Shown here in pieces: positions 33,671 to 42,148 of a stretch of DNA of 51,413 bases. The position numbers and the translations under genes were made by a program. Origin of the DNA: Streptomyces gilvus (lineage in GTDB: Bacteria; Actinomycetota; Actinomycetes; Streptomycetales; Streptomycetaceae); assembly GCF_022513565.1 (NCBI RefSeq), contig NZ_JAKWBE010000043.1:1-51413 (forward strand), in the 5' to 3' direction. How positions within the stretch are numbered: position 1 is the stretch's first letter; each line of letters begins with the position of its first letter. The notes beneath the pieces were generated by a model. That model ran no database searches. It was not told the DNA's origin and saw nothing but the letters and a program-made list of their open reading frames with translations.

Positions 33671-34195
33671 ATGCGACGTACCGCCCGTCTGCTGACCGGT
33701 ACCGCCCTCGCCGTCGCCGCCGCGGGGTTCGTCGCGGCGCCCGCGTACGGCGACGACGGCGGCGGCAGTCTGGAGGTCTACCCGTCGTCGGTCGTGCCGG
33801 GCGCGGAGGTCAGTGTGAACACCTCGGCCTGCGGGGACGGGGGCACGGCCGCCGGGGACGCCGGCGCGGTGGGCGCCGGTGCCTTCACGCTGGCGCCGAG
33901 CGCCCACGAGGGCGAGGCGATCGGGCAGTTCCGGGTGCCCGAGAGCGCGCAGCGGGGGACGTACGAGATCGTCGCGGAGTGCGCCGAGGGCGGACGGCAG
34001 GTCTCGGGCGACCTGGTGGTGACGCTGAGCGCGCCGCACGGCCAGGTGCAGCCCCGCGGAAGTGTGAAGACGGGGGTCGGCGGCGTGATGGGCCCCGACC
34101 CCGTGCAGACCGCGGCCGGTGTGGCGGCCCTCGCCGTCGCCGCCGCGGGCGGTACCTGGCTCCTGCATCGCCGGGCGAGAGGCGACGGGATCTGA
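33671..34195 (+). CDS. Exported protein with C-terminal anchor, paired with sortase
   Basis: A 174-residue protein with a signal peptide (about residues 1-30, ending APAYG), a small beta-rich domain with two cysteines (about residues 35-130, including VEVYPSSVVPGAEVSVN-like strands), a short linker, one hydrophobic helix (VQTAAGVAALAVAAAGGTWLL) and a basic tail (HRRARGDGI). The C-terminus has the helix-plus-basic-tail form of a sorting signal but no LPXTG; the residues before the helix read GVGGVMGPDPV. ATG 33671 follows GGAGGAGC. The class F sortase starts 105 bp downstream on the same strand, so the two probably work together. No named family recognised. Confidence 0.75.
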   Translation: MRRTARLLTGTALAVAAAGFVAAPAYGDDGGGSLEVYPSSVVPGAEVSVNTSACGDGGTAAGDAGAVGAGAFTLAPSAHEGEAIGQFRVPESAQRGTYEIVAECAEGGRQVSGDLVVTLSAPHGQVQPRGSVKTGVGGVMGPDPVQTAAGVAALAVAAAGGTWLLHRRARGDGI

Positions 34196-34300
34196 CGGAC
34201 ACCCTCCGCTGTCCGTCCGCCGGTACCGCATGTCCCTCCCCCTCCGGGTCCGACGCCCCTCGCGGCCCGGAGGGGGACCGGGTCCCTCCAGGAGGCTCGA

Positions 34301-34918
34301 ATGCGCAGGTTGGGCAACACCGCGATAGCGGCCGTGACGGTGGCCGCGCTCTGCTCCGGCGCGTGGTTGCTGAGCGGTGGCGCCGGGACACACGCCCCGC
34401 CACAGCCCACGGCGGCCGAGGCGCACTCGGGCAGCGGCGGCACACGGTCGGCGCCCGCGCTGCCGCCCTCCCCGCCCGACCGCATCCGCATCCCCTCCAT
34501 CCACGTGAACGCGCCGCTCATGGGCCTCGGCCTCACCTCCTCCGGCAGCCTGGCCGTCCCGCCGGCCGCGCGGAAGAACCTCGCCGGCTGGTACGAGGCC
34601 GGCCCCACGCCCGGGGAGACCGGTACGGCGATCGTCGCCGGGCATGTCGACAACGCGGACGGACCCGCCGTCTTCTACGACCTCGGCGCCCTGAGGAAGG
34701 GCGCCTCGGTGGAGGTCGACCGGCGCGACGGCGGTGTCGCCGTGTTCACCGTCGACGCCATCGCCGTCTACAAGGCGACCGACTTCCCCGACGAGAAGGT
34801 GTACGGCGCCGCCGGCCGGCCCGAGTTGCGGATCATCACCTGCGGCGGAGGGTATTCGCGGTCGACCGGCTACCAGGGGAACGTCGTCGTGTTCGCGCAC
34901 CTCACGGGGAGGCGGTGA
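34301..34918 (+). CDS. Class F sortase
   Basis: A 205-residue transpeptidase. An N-terminal membrane helix (about residues 8-28) and a Pro/Ser-rich linker precede the sortase barrel (about residues 60-205), starting IRIPSIHVNAPLM. The catalytic triad is visible: His115 in VAGHVDN, Cys181 in IITCGGG and Arg187 in YSRST. Class F enzymes in actinobacteria attach or cleave surface proteins, and their substrates are largely undefined. ATG 34301 follows AGGAGG. The only candidate substrate nearby is the anchored protein upstream. The 3' end overlaps the convergent next gene by 17 nt. Confidence 0.9.
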   Translation: MRRLGNTAIAAVTVAALCSGAWLLSGGAGTHAPPQPTAAEAHSGSGGTRSAPALPPSPPDRIRIPSIHVNAPLMGLGLTSSGSLAVPPAARKNLAGWYEAGPTPGETGTAIVAGHVDNADGPAVFYDLGALRKGASVEVDRRDGGVAVFTVDAIAVYKATDFPDEKVYGAAGRPELRIITCGGGYSRSTGYQGNVVVFAHLTGRR

Positions 34919-35465
34919 CAGCGGTAGCGGTCGTGGTGACAGCCTGCGCGATGGTCCGCGCGCACACCAGGGACTCCGTGTGGGTGGTGTCCACCTCCAC
35001 GTCGTAGTGGACGTCCCGGTGGACCAGGCCCGCCTGCTGCTCCGCCATCCCGGGGGGCCGGTCGCCACGGGCGATCTCCCGGCCGGCGGCGACGGCCGGG
35101 TCGCAGCGGACGCCGACCCAGAGCACGTCCAGGCCGGTCAGCGCCGTGCGCCAGCGGCTCTGGGAGTCCGCGCCGCCGAGGAAGACGTCGTCGACGACGA
35201 CGTGGGCGCCCGCGCGTGCCGTGGCCGCGACGCCCTCCATCCAGGCCCGTTCGAGTCTGGAGAACTCCGGTCCGACACTGACCGTGCCGTCCGGGGCGAA
35301 CTCGATCCCGGCGAGCGACGCCCGCAGGGACGCCGGCAGCGAGTCGACGAACGTGTCGATCGCGAAGGCCAGCCACGGCTCGGGCAGGACCGCCTGCAGA
35401 CACCGCACGATGCCGGACTTGCCGCTGCTGGAGCCGCCATTGAGCACGATCACCCGAGTCGTCAT
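34902..35465 (-). CDS. Chloramphenicol phosphotransferase-like P-loop kinase
   Basis: A 187-residue P-loop protein: Walker A GGSSSGKS at about residues 10-17, then AFAIDTFVDSLP, VVVDDVFLGG and DVLWVGVRCDPAVAAGREIARGDR. The layout is that of chloramphenicol 3-O-phosphotransferase of S. venezuelae, which inactivates the antibiotic. Many family members act on unknown small molecules, so resistance cannot be assumed. ATG 35465 is used. The frame continues upstream without a stop through a sensor-gene relic, but no good start lies there. It converges on the sortase gene with a 17-nt overlap. Confidence 0.82.
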   Translation of the reverse strand: MTTRVIVLNGGSSSGKSGIVRCLQAVLPEPWLAFAIDTFVDSLPASLRASLAGIEFAPDGTVSVGPEFSRLERAWMEGVAATARAGAHVVVDDVFLGGADSQSRWRTALTGLDVLWVGVRCDPAVAAGREIARGDRPPGMAEQQAGLVHRDVHYDVEVDTTHTESLVCARTIAQAVTTTATAVTASP

Positions 35466-35526
35466 CCGGACACCGTAGCCTCGGGGCGGCGTCAGCTCCT
35501 GCTGTTTTCCTGTCGGGACGATCGAC

Positions 35527-35680
35527 CAGCCATAGCGGGTGAGGAGCGCCAGTGGGACACACGCCACACCCGCCGGCAGGGCGAGCACGGCGTAGGCGAG
35601 ACGGCGCCAGGTGCCGGCGGTGAAGGGCTCCCGCGCGATGTGCCGAAGGCGTACGGCGGCGCCGTCGCGAACCGGGACGT
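35527..35680 (-). pseudogene. Fragment of a putative sensor-domain membrane protein
   Basis: The minus strand encodes LRHIAREPFTAGTWRRLAYA and then VLALPAGVACVPLALLTRYG, which resembles the start of the PF13796-type sensor domain of actinobacterial sensor kinases. No ATG or GTG start lies in frame just upstream, and the rest of the domain is absent. The remaining sequence between 35466 and 35960 shows no other coding signal. Best read as a decayed fragment. Confidence 0.4.
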
Positions 35681-35910
35681 CCCGGACTGTTTCCCTGGTG
35701 CTTCCCGCTGGGTGTGGAGCGGTGAGCGGTCTGAGCTGGTGAAACCGACGGGTCCAGCCTCCCGTGCACCCTGCCTCGGACCATGGTGCTCGCACGGATC
35801 CCGGGGGCAGGGCCGGCCCCGCCCCCGGCGACCTCACACCGCCCTCCCGGCGCGTGCGCCGAACCCTCACACCCCGGCCGCGCCTGCGAGGAGGGCAGCG
35901 TTCCTCGCGG

Positions 35911-35948
35911 GAAACAGACGTGATGCGGTCGGGTAACACCGGCATCGC
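35911..35948 (+). promoter_or_regulatory. GlnR-box-like element upstream of the nir operon
   Basis: GAAAC-N6-GATGC-N6-GTAAC-N6-ATCGC. The GAAAC and GTAAC elements are 22 bp apart, as in known GlnR boxes. It ends 12 nt before the ATG at 35961, the same distance as at nasA. Confidence 0.6.
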
Positions 35949-35960
35949 ACGCTCCTGGAC

Positions 35961-37172
35961 ATGACCTCGAATACGCGTGTGGTGGTGATCGGCGCCGGAC
36001 TCGCGGGCGTCCGTCTCGCCCGGCGGCTCGGTGAGCTCGGTACGCCCGTGACCCTGGTCGGCGAGGAGGAGCACCGCCCGTACAACCGGGTGCTGCTCGC
36101 CGAGGTGCTGGCCGGGCGGTACAGCCCCGACGTCATCGCGCTGCCCACGCCCGCGGAGCTGGTCCGCGGCCGGGTCACGGGCATCGACCGCGAGGTGCGA
36201 GCCGTACACCTCGCGGACGGCTCGAAGATCGCATACGACACGCTGGTCCTGGCCACCGGCTCCAACCCGGTACTGCCGCCGCTGCGCGGTCTGTTCACCG
36301 AGAACCACGAACTGCCCGTCGGCGTCCACGCGTTCCGCACGATGGACGACTGCCTGGGCCTGTCCGAGGCGGTACGGCCGGGCGTGCGCGCGGTCGTCAT
36401 CGGCGGCGGGCTGCTCGGGGTCTCCGCGGCCCGGGCGCTCGCCCGGCGCGGCGCACAGGTCGTTCTGGCCCAGCAGGCCGAGCGCCTGATGGAGCATCAG
36501 CTCGACCCGACGGCCTCCGAGCTGGTCCGGCGGCACCTGAAGGACCTCGGGGTCGAGATCCACACCGAGTGCCGGGTGCGGGACGTGCGCTGCGTCGGCG
36601 GGGTGGTCCGCTCGGTCGAGATGGCCGACGGGTACGCCCTCGACGCCGACCTCGTGGTCGTCGCGTGCGGGGTGCACCCGCGCGTCGGTATGGCCCAGGA
36701 CGCGGGCCTCGCCGTGCACAAGGGCGTCCTCGTCGACGACGAACTGCGCACCTCCGACCCGCACATCCGGGCGATCGGCGACTGCGTCCAGCACGCGGGC
36801 ACGGTGTACGGCCTGGCCGCCCCGGCGCTCGAACAGGCCGAAGTCCTGGCCGAGTCGCTGGCGGGCGACGCGAACGCCCGCTACACCGGCACCCGTTCGC
36901 TCACCCGGCTGACCCTGGCCGGTGAGGGCTTCTTCGACCTCGCCGCGTTCGGCGAGACGGAGCCGCGTCCCGGGGACGACGTCGTCCAGCTCGCGGACGC
37001 CACCCGCGGCACCTACCGCAAGGTCGTCGTCCGCGACGACCGCCTGGTCGGCGGGGTCCTCGTCGGCGAACTCGGCACCGTCGGCGCGCTCGCCCGCGCC
37101 TGGGAGGGAGCAGAGCCGCTCCCCGACAACGGCCCCCTGCTCCACCTGCTCACCAACGATGGAGGCTCCTGA
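35961..37172 (+). CDS. FAD/NAD(P)-dependent oxidoreductase of the nir operon
   Basis: A 403-residue two-dinucleotide-fold flavoprotein: VVVIGAGLAGVRLARRL (FAD), EEEHRPYNRVLLAEVLAG, LVLATGSNPVLPP, VIGGGLLGVSAARALARRG (NAD(P)H) and HIRAIGDCVQHAG. It is closely related to the N-terminal half of NirB, which follows with a one-base stop/start overlap (TGATG). It lacks the siroheme half. It probably supplies electrons to, or is an ancestral duplicate of, the NirB reductase module. ATG 35961 has no clear ribosome binding site and sits 12 nt behind the GlnR-like box. Confidence 0.85.
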   Translation: MTSNTRVVVIGAGLAGVRLARRLGELGTPVTLVGEEEHRPYNRVLLAEVLAGRYSPDVIALPTPAELVRGRVTGIDREVRAVHLADGSKIAYDTLVLATGSNPVLPPLRGLFTENHELPVGVHAFRTMDDCLGLSEAVRPGVRAVVIGGGLLGVSAARALARRGAQVVLAQQAERLMEHQLDPTASELVRRHLKDLGVEIHTECRVRDVRCVGGVVRSVEMADGYALDADLVVVACGVHPRVGMAQDAGLAVHKGVLVDDELRTSDPHIRAIGDCVQHAGTVYGLAAPALEQAEVLAESLAGDANARYTGTRSLTRLTLAGEGFFDLAAFGETEPRPGDDVVQLADATRGTYRKVVVRDDRLVGGVLVGELGTVGALARAWEGAEPLPDNGPLLHLLTNDGGS

Positions 37173-39760
37173 TGACCACCGGCACCCCCACGATCGTGCT
37201 CGTCGGCCATGGCATGGTCGGCCAGCGCTTCCTCGAAGCGCTCGCCGGGCGCGGCCTGACCGCCACGCACCGCGTGGTCGTGCTGTGCGAGGAGCCGCGT
37301 CCCGCGTACGACCGCGTCGCTCTCACCTCGTACTTCTCGGGCAAGACGCCTGAAGAACTGTCCATGACCGACATGGAGTTCATCAACGACCACGGCATCG
37401 AGCTGTACGTCGGCGACCCCGCGCAGACCATCGACCGCGAGGCCCGGAAGGTCACCGCCCGCTCCGGGCAGGTCTTCGAGTACGACACCCTCGTCCTCGC
37501 CACCGGCTCCTACCCGTTCGTGCCGCCGGTCCCGAACAAGGACGCCGAGGGCTGCTTCGTCTACCGGACGATCGAGGACCTGCTCGCGATCGAGGAGTAC
37601 GCGAAGTCGCGTGCTTCGGTCGGCGCGGTGGTCGGCGGCGGTCTGCTCGGGCTCGAGGCGGCGGGCGCGCTCAAGGGCCTCGGACTCACCTCCCACATCG
37701 TGGAGTTCGCGCCGCGGCTGATGCCCGTACAGGTGGACGAGGGCGGCGGCGCGGCCCTGCTGCGGACCATCGAGGAGATGGGGCTGAGCGTCCACACGGG
37801 CGTCGGCACGCAGGAGATCGTGGTCGGCGAGGACGGCGCGGTCACCGGTATGAAGCTGTCCGACGGCTCCGAACTCGCCACGGACATGGTGGTGTTCAGC
37901 GCCGGTGTCCGCCCCCGCGACCAGCTGGCCCGGGACTGCGGTCTCACCGTCGGCGAGCGCGGCGGCATCACGGTCGACGAGCAGTGCCGTACCGTCTCCG
38001 ACCCGCACGTCTTCGCGATCGGCGAGTGCGCGCTGGCCTCCGACGGCCGGGTGTACGGCCTGGTCGCCCCCGGTTACGAGCAGGCGGAGACGGCGGCCGC
38101 GACCATCGCCGAGGACGAGGCGTCCTTCACCGGCGCCGACCTCTCGACGAAGCTGAAGCTCCTCGGCGTGGACGTCGCCTCCTTCGGCGACGCGCACGGC
38201 ACGACGGACGACTGCCTGGACGTCGTGTACTCCGACTCCCGCGCCGGCCTGTACAAGAAGCTGGTCATCGGCCGCGACGGCACCCTGCTCGGCGGCATCC
38301 TGGTCGGTGACGCGGAGGCGTACGGCACGCTGAAGGCGTTCACCGGTTCCGTGCCGCCGGTCAAGCCGGAGTCGCTGGTGCTGCCCGCCGGCGCCGGCGA
38401 GTCGGTCCAGCTCGGCCCGACGGCGCTGCCGGACGACGCGATCATCTGCTCCTGCAACAACGTCACCAAGGGCACGATCCGCGGCGCGGTCACCGAGCAC
38501 CGGTGCACCACGGTGCCCGAGGTGAAGAAGTGCACCAAGGCCGGTACGACCTGCGGCAGTTGCGTCAAGGTGCTCGGCCAGCTGGTCGACGCCGAGCTGG
38601 AGGCGTCCGGCGTCGAGGTCGACAAGGGCCTGTGCGGCTGCTTCGGGCAGACCCGCGAGGAGCTGTACGAGATCGTCCTCGCCCTGCGCATCAACAGCTA
38701 CCAGGACCTGCTGGACCGCTACGGCCGCGACGGCGCCCGGGGCGGCGACGGCTGCGAGATCTGCAAGCCGGCCGTCGGCTCGATCATCGCCTCCCTCGCC
38801 CCGACGATCGGCGCGAGCGGCTATGTCCTGGACGGCGAGCAGGCGGCCCTGCAGGACTCCAACGACCACTTCCTGGCCAACCTGCAGAAGAACGGCTCGT
38901 ACTCGGTCGTGCCGCGCATCCCCGGCGGTGAGATCACCCCCGAGGGCCTCATCGTGATCGGCGAGATCGCCCGCGACTTCGGCCTGTACACGAAGATCAC
39001 CGGCGGCCAGCGGATCGACATGTTCGGCGCCCGCGTCGAACAACTCCCCCTGATCTGGGCCCGGTTGGTGGACGCCGGCTTCGAGTCCGGGCACGCCTAC
39101 GGCAAGTCGCTGCGCACGGTGAAGTCCTGCGTCGGCCAGACCTGGTGCCGCTACGGCGTCCAGGACTCGGTCCGCATGGCGATCGAACTGGAGCTGCGCT
39201 ACCGGGGCCTGCGCTCCCCGCACAAGCTGAAGTCGGCGGTCTCCGGGTGCGCCCGCGAGTGCGCCGAGGCCCAGTCGAAGGACTTCGGCATCATCGCCAC
39301 CGCCAACGGCTGGAACCTGTACGTCGCCGGCAACGGCGGCGCCACCCCGCGCCACGCGGACCTGCTCGCCCAGGACCTCTCCGACGCCGAACTGATCCGT
39401 CTCATCGACCGGTTCCTGATGTTCTACATCCGCACCGCCGACCGCCTGGAGCGCACCTCGACCTGGCTGGAGCGGATCCCCGGCGGCCTCGACCACGTCC
39501 GCGAGGTGGTGGTGGAGGACTCCCTCGGCATCTGCGAGGAGCTGGAGTCCCTGATGGCCGCGCATGTCGCCCACTACCGCGACGAGTGGGCCGAGACCAT
39601 CAACGACCCCGAGAAGCTCGCCCGGTTCGTGTCCTTCGTCAACGCCCCCGACACCCCCGACCCGGTCGTCGGCTTCGTCCCGGAGCGCGACCAGATCAAG
39701 CCCGACCTGCCGCTGCTCACCATCGGCCACCGTCCCCTGGAAGGAAGCGCCCAGCGATGA
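37172..39760 (+). CDS. nirB: Nitrite reductase (NADH) large subunit NirB
   Basis: An 862-residue enzyme that reduces nitrite to ammonium. The N-terminal FAD/NADH module has IVLVGHGMVGQRFLEAL and GAVVGGGLLGLEAAGAL. The central BFD-like 2Fe-2S domain has IICSCNNVTKG and CTKAGTTCGSC (about residues 425-470), with a second small domain carrying GDGCEICKPAVGSI. The C-terminal ferredoxin-like and siroheme domains have the 4Fe-4S/siroheme cysteines in CVGQTWCRYG and SGCARECAEA. Length and domain order are normal. It overlaps the genes on both sides (TGATG upstream, ATGA with nirD), so the operon is tightly coupled. Confidence 0.95.
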   Translation: MTTGTPTIVLVGHGMVGQRFLEALAGRGLTATHRVVVLCEEPRPAYDRVALTSYFSGKTPEELSMTDMEFINDHGIELYVGDPAQTIDREARKVTARSGQVFEYDTLVLATGSYPFVPPVPNKDAEGCFVYRTIEDLLAIEEYAKSRASVGAVVGGGLLGLEAAGALKGLGLTSHIVEFAPRLMPVQVDEGGGAALLRTIEEMGLSVHTGVGTQEIVVGEDGAVTGMKLSDGSELATDMVVFSAGVRPRDQLARDCGLTVGERGGITVDEQCRTVSDPHVFAIGECALASDGRVYGLVAPGYEQAETAAATIAEDEASFTGADLSTKLKLLGVDVASFGDAHGTTDDCLDVVYSDSRAGLYKKLVIGRDGTLLGGILVGDAEAYGTLKAFTGSVPPVKPESLVLPAGAGESVQLGPTALPDDAIICSCNNVTKGTIRGAVTEHRCTTVPEVKKCTKAGTTCGSCVKVLGQLVDAELEASGVEVDKGLCGCFGQTREELYEIVLALRINSYQDLLDRYGRDGARGGDGCEICKPAVGSIIASLAPTIGASGYVLDGEQAALQDSNDHFLANLQKNGSYSVVPRIPGGEITPEGLIVIGEIARDFGLYTKITGGQRIDMFGARVEQLPLIWARLVDAGFESGHAYGKSLRTVKSCVGQTWCRYGVQDSVRMAIELELRYRGLRSPHKLKSAVSGCARECAEAQSKDFGIIATANGWNLYVAGNGGATPRHADLLAQDLSDAELIRLIDRFLMFYIRTADRLERTSTWLERIPGGLDHVREVVVEDSLGICEELESLMAAHVAHYRDEWAETINDPEKLARFVSFVNAPDTPDPVVGFVPERDQIKPDLPLLTIGHRPLEGSAQR

Positions 39761-40107
39761 CCCTGGCACCCGAGACGACCGACCTCAAGGTCCAACTCCA
39801 GCTCGAGGACGACTGGTTCACGGTCTGCGACCTGACCCGGCTGATCCCCGGACGCGGCGTCGCCGCGCTCCTGCCGGACGGCCGCCAGGCCGCCCTGTTC
39901 CGGGACCGCAACGGCAACCTGTACGCCATCGACAACCGCGACCCCTTCGGCGGCGCGGCCGTCCTCTCCCGCGGCCTGATCGGCACCCACCAGGGCCGCC
40001 CCTTCGTCGCCTCCCCCCTGCTCAAGCAGCGGTTCGACCTGGAGTCGGGCCAGTGCCTGGACGACGAGACGGTGCGGGTGGCCACGTACCAGGTGCGCGC
40101 CGACTGA
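39757..40107 (+). CDS. nirD: Nitrite reductase small subunit NirD
   Basis: A 116-residue Rieske-fold protein without the Rieske Cys/His ligands, as expected for NirD. It shows WFTVCDLTRLIPGRGVAALL, NLYAIDNRDPFGGAAVLSRG and PFVASPLLKQRFDLESGQC. It is the small partner of NirB. Its ATG overlaps the nirB stop by four bases (ATGA). A strong terminator 16 nt after its stop closes the operon. Confidence 0.93.
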   Translation: MTLAPETTDLKVQLQLEDDWFTVCDLTRLIPGRGVAALLPDGRQAALFRDRNGNLYAIDNRDPFGGAAVLSRGLIGTHQGRPFVASPLLKQRFDLESGQCLDDETVRVATYQVRAD

Positions 40108-40122
40108 CAGCGTTTCCCACCG

Positions 40123-40157
40123 CAGCGCCTCGATCCCTCCGTGGGGTCGGGGCGCTG
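40123..40157 (+). terminator. Terminator of the nir operon
   Basis: A 15-bp stem with two G-U pairs: CAGCGCCTCGATCCC (40123-40137) with GGGGTCGGGGCGCTG (40143-40157), 5-nt loop. It begins 16 nt after the nirD stop. Confidence 0.75.
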
Positions 40158-40197
40158 TTCGTCGTCGGCGCCGGCCCGGTGGTGGACAGCGGCGGGG

Positions 40198-40761
40198 TCA
40201 CTGCGAACCGGCGGTGCGGCGGCGGTGGGCCGCGACCCGTTCCCGGGTCGCGCAGCGGCGGGAGCAGTAGCGGCGTTCGGGGCCGGCGCCCTGGGTGACG
40301 AAGACCTGGCGGCAGTTGTGCGCGGCGCACAGACGGCCGGGCGGACGCTGGGTGTCCCACACGAGCACGGTCAGCGCCAGGCAGGAGGAGGCCAGCAGCC
40401 ACTCGCCCCAGGGTCCGTCGTCATCGCGGTCGAGGTGGGGGTGCCAGGGGCTGCCGCCGTGGGAGGTCAGCCGGAGGGGGCCGGTGTGCTCCCGGAGGAG
40501 GCGGTTGAGGAGCACGGCGGCGGTGTCGAGGTCGTCGGCGGTGAAGACCTCGCGCAGCAGGACGGCGGCCGCGCACATCTCGTCGAGGTCGTCCGGCGTG
40601 AGATCGAGGGGGCCCTGCTCGCCGTACTCACGCAGGACGGCGACGACCTCCTCCGGGTCCGGGCGCTCGCGGGTGAGGACGCTGACCAGGGCCGCGGCGC
40701 GTCGGGCCGCGGCCAGTACGGAGTGCCGGGCGGACAGATCGTCGGAAGGAAGGGGTGTCAC
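40198..40761 (-). CDS. CGNR zinc-finger regulator
   Basis: A 187-residue protein: an N-terminal helical region (ABATE-type, about residues 10-135) and a C-terminal CGNR zinc finger (LCAAHNCRQVFV and RRYCSRRCATRERVAAHRRR) with four Cys in Cys-x4-Cys and Cys-x3-Cys pairs and a basic DNA-binding end. Such proteins are stress-response or transporter regulators in actinobacteria. It is divergent from the MFS gene; only about 58 bp separates the two starts, and that gap holds the inverted repeat GTTAC-TCAC-GTAAC. It most likely controls the MFS gene and itself. Confidence 0.82.
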   Translation of the reverse strand: MTPLPSDDLSARHSVLAAARRAAALVSVLTRERPDPEEVVAVLREYGEQGPLDLTPDDLDEMCAAAVLLREVFTADDLDTAAVLLNRLLREHTGPLRLTSHGGSPWHPHLDRDDDGPWGEWLLASSCLALTVLVWDTQRPPGRLCAAHNCRQVFVTQGAGPERRYCSRRCATRERVAAHRRRTAGSQ

Positions 40762-40796
40762 GAATTCGAATGTAACGCATATTGACCACCATTAGG

Positions 40797-40810
40797 GTTA
40801 CTCACGTAAC
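40797..40810. promoter_or_regulatory. Inverted repeat in the CGNR/MFS intergenic region
   Basis: GTTAC-TCAC-GTAAC, a perfect 5-bp dyad ending 9 nt before the MFS ATG at 40820. A third GTAAC lies at 40772-40776. Candidate operator for the adjacent regulator. Confidence 0.5.
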
Positions 40811-40819
40811 GTGTTCCCG

Positions 40820-42148
40820 ATGCGAAGGCGTTACACGACGGCGACGGCCTCCTACTTCGTCGGCGCGGTGTCCGCCCGTACCGGCGACGAGATGTCCGGA
40901 CCGGCGATGATGCTGGCGGGCTTCGCCCTGACCGGCTCGACGGCGACCGCCTCGTCGCTGCTGGCCGGGCTCAACGTCGCCGCGGCGGTCGGCGGACCGC
41001 TGCTCGGCGCGTTCCTGGACCGGGCGTCGCGCCCGGGCCGCCTGCTGGCCTGCGCGCTGGCCGGGTACGGCGCCGGAGTGGCGGTCATCCTGCTGGGACT
41101 CGGACACCTGCCCCTCCCCGTGACCGTCCTGATCGCCGTGTGCACCGGCCTGCTGGGACCGGCCCTCTCGGGTGGCTGGACGGCCCAGCTCCCCCGGGTG
41201 GTGCCGGGCGACGCGCTGCCCCGGGCCAACGCCCTGGACGCGATGACCTTCACCACCGCGAGCCTCGCCGGACCGGCCCTCGCGGGGACGGCGACGGAGA
41301 CGCTGGGGGCGCCGACGGCGGTGGCGGTGGCGGTGACCCTGATCGGCCTCGCGACACCGGCGGCCTGGCGCCTGCCGACGGCCGGCCACCGAGGGGCGGC
41401 CGGACCGGGCCCGGACAGCGATGAGGACGCCGACGCGAGGGCCCCGATGAAGACGCGTGCGCGTGACGGGGGCGCTGGAGTGGGGTCCCGGACTCGGTCG
41501 GACGGACAAGCCGACACCGGGCGACGCGCCCCCCTCACCGCGGGTCTCCGTTTCATCGTCCAGCGCCCCGCCCTGGCCCGAGCGACCCTCACCTCGGTCC
41601 TCTGCTGCGCGGCCGAGGGCATGTTCACCGCCTGCGTCCCCCTTCTCGGGCAGCGCGCCCTGGGCGGCTCCGGGCGCGGCGCGCTCCTGCTGTCCTGCAC
41701 GGCCGTCGCCTCGCTGGCGGCCAACTCCGTACTGGCGCGACGCCCCCGCCTGATCGCCCCGGACACGGCGATCTGGGTCGGCGCTGTCATCCAGGCCACC
41801 GCACTGGCCCTGGCGGTGACGACGCATCCGGCCGTCCTCGTCACCGCCGCCCTGCTCACCGGCATCGGCGCCGGCCCCCAGCTCACGGCCCTGTTCGCGA
41901 TACGACACCGGGAGGCCCCCGACCATCTGCGCGGCCAGATCTTCACGACGGGCGCCAGCCTGAAGATCACCGGGTTCGCCCTGGGCGCGGCGACAGCGGG
42001 CACGATCGCGGGCCACTCCCTGCCCGGCGCCCTGACGCTGGCGTCCGCCACGGCGGCACTGGCGGCGCCGGCTTACTTCACGGTCTGGCGGGGGCAGGCG
42101 GAGGTGACGCTCATCAGCCCTTCAGGGCCTCGTCCGCCACACCGGTGA
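40820..42148 (+). CDS. Major facilitator superfamily transporter
   Basis: A 442-residue membrane protein with about 12 predicted helices, a glycine-rich first half (LLAGLNVAAAVGGPLLGAFL, FLDRASRPGRLL) and a central cytoplasmic loop of about 60 residues rich in Asp, Arg and Gly. The layout fits DHA-type drug exporters; the substrate is unknown. ATG 40820 (MRRRYTTATASYFVG) is preferred; GTG 40811 is an alternative. Neither has a ribosome binding site, and the inverted repeat abuts them, so the transcript may be leaderless. The 3' end overlaps the convergent SDR gene by 35 nt. Confidence 0.82.
   Translation: MRRRYTTATASYFVGAVSARTGDEMSGPAMMLAGFALTGSTATASSLLAGLNVAAAVGGPLLGAFLDRASRPGRLLACALAGYGAGVAVILLGLGHLPLPVTVLIAVCTGLLGPALSGGWTAQLPRVVPGDALPRANALDAMTFTTASLAGPALAGTATETLGAPTAVAVAVTLIGLATPAAWRLPTAGHRGAAGPGPDSDEDADARAPMKTRARDGGAGVGSRTRSDGQADTGRRAPLTAGLRFIVQRPALARATLTSVLCCAAEGMFTACVPLLGQRALGGSGRGALLLSCTAVASLAANSVLARRPRLIAPDTAIWVGAVIQATALALAVTTHPAVLVTAALLTGIGAGPQLTALFAIRHREAPDHLRGQIFTTGASLKITGFALGAATAGTIAGHSLPGALTLASATAALAAPAYFTVWRGQAEVTLISPSGPRPPHR

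Noticed and set aside
34902..37145. A 747-codon minus frame covering the phosphotransferase-like gene and the nir oxidoreductase region
   Set aside because: Only its last 187 codons are a real gene; the rest is antisense to the flavoprotein and intergenic DNA.
40772..40810. GTAAC elements considered as a GlnR box for the MFS gene
   Set aside because: Same-strand GTAAC copies are 34 bp apart, not 22, and the neighbouring regulator explains the dyad better.
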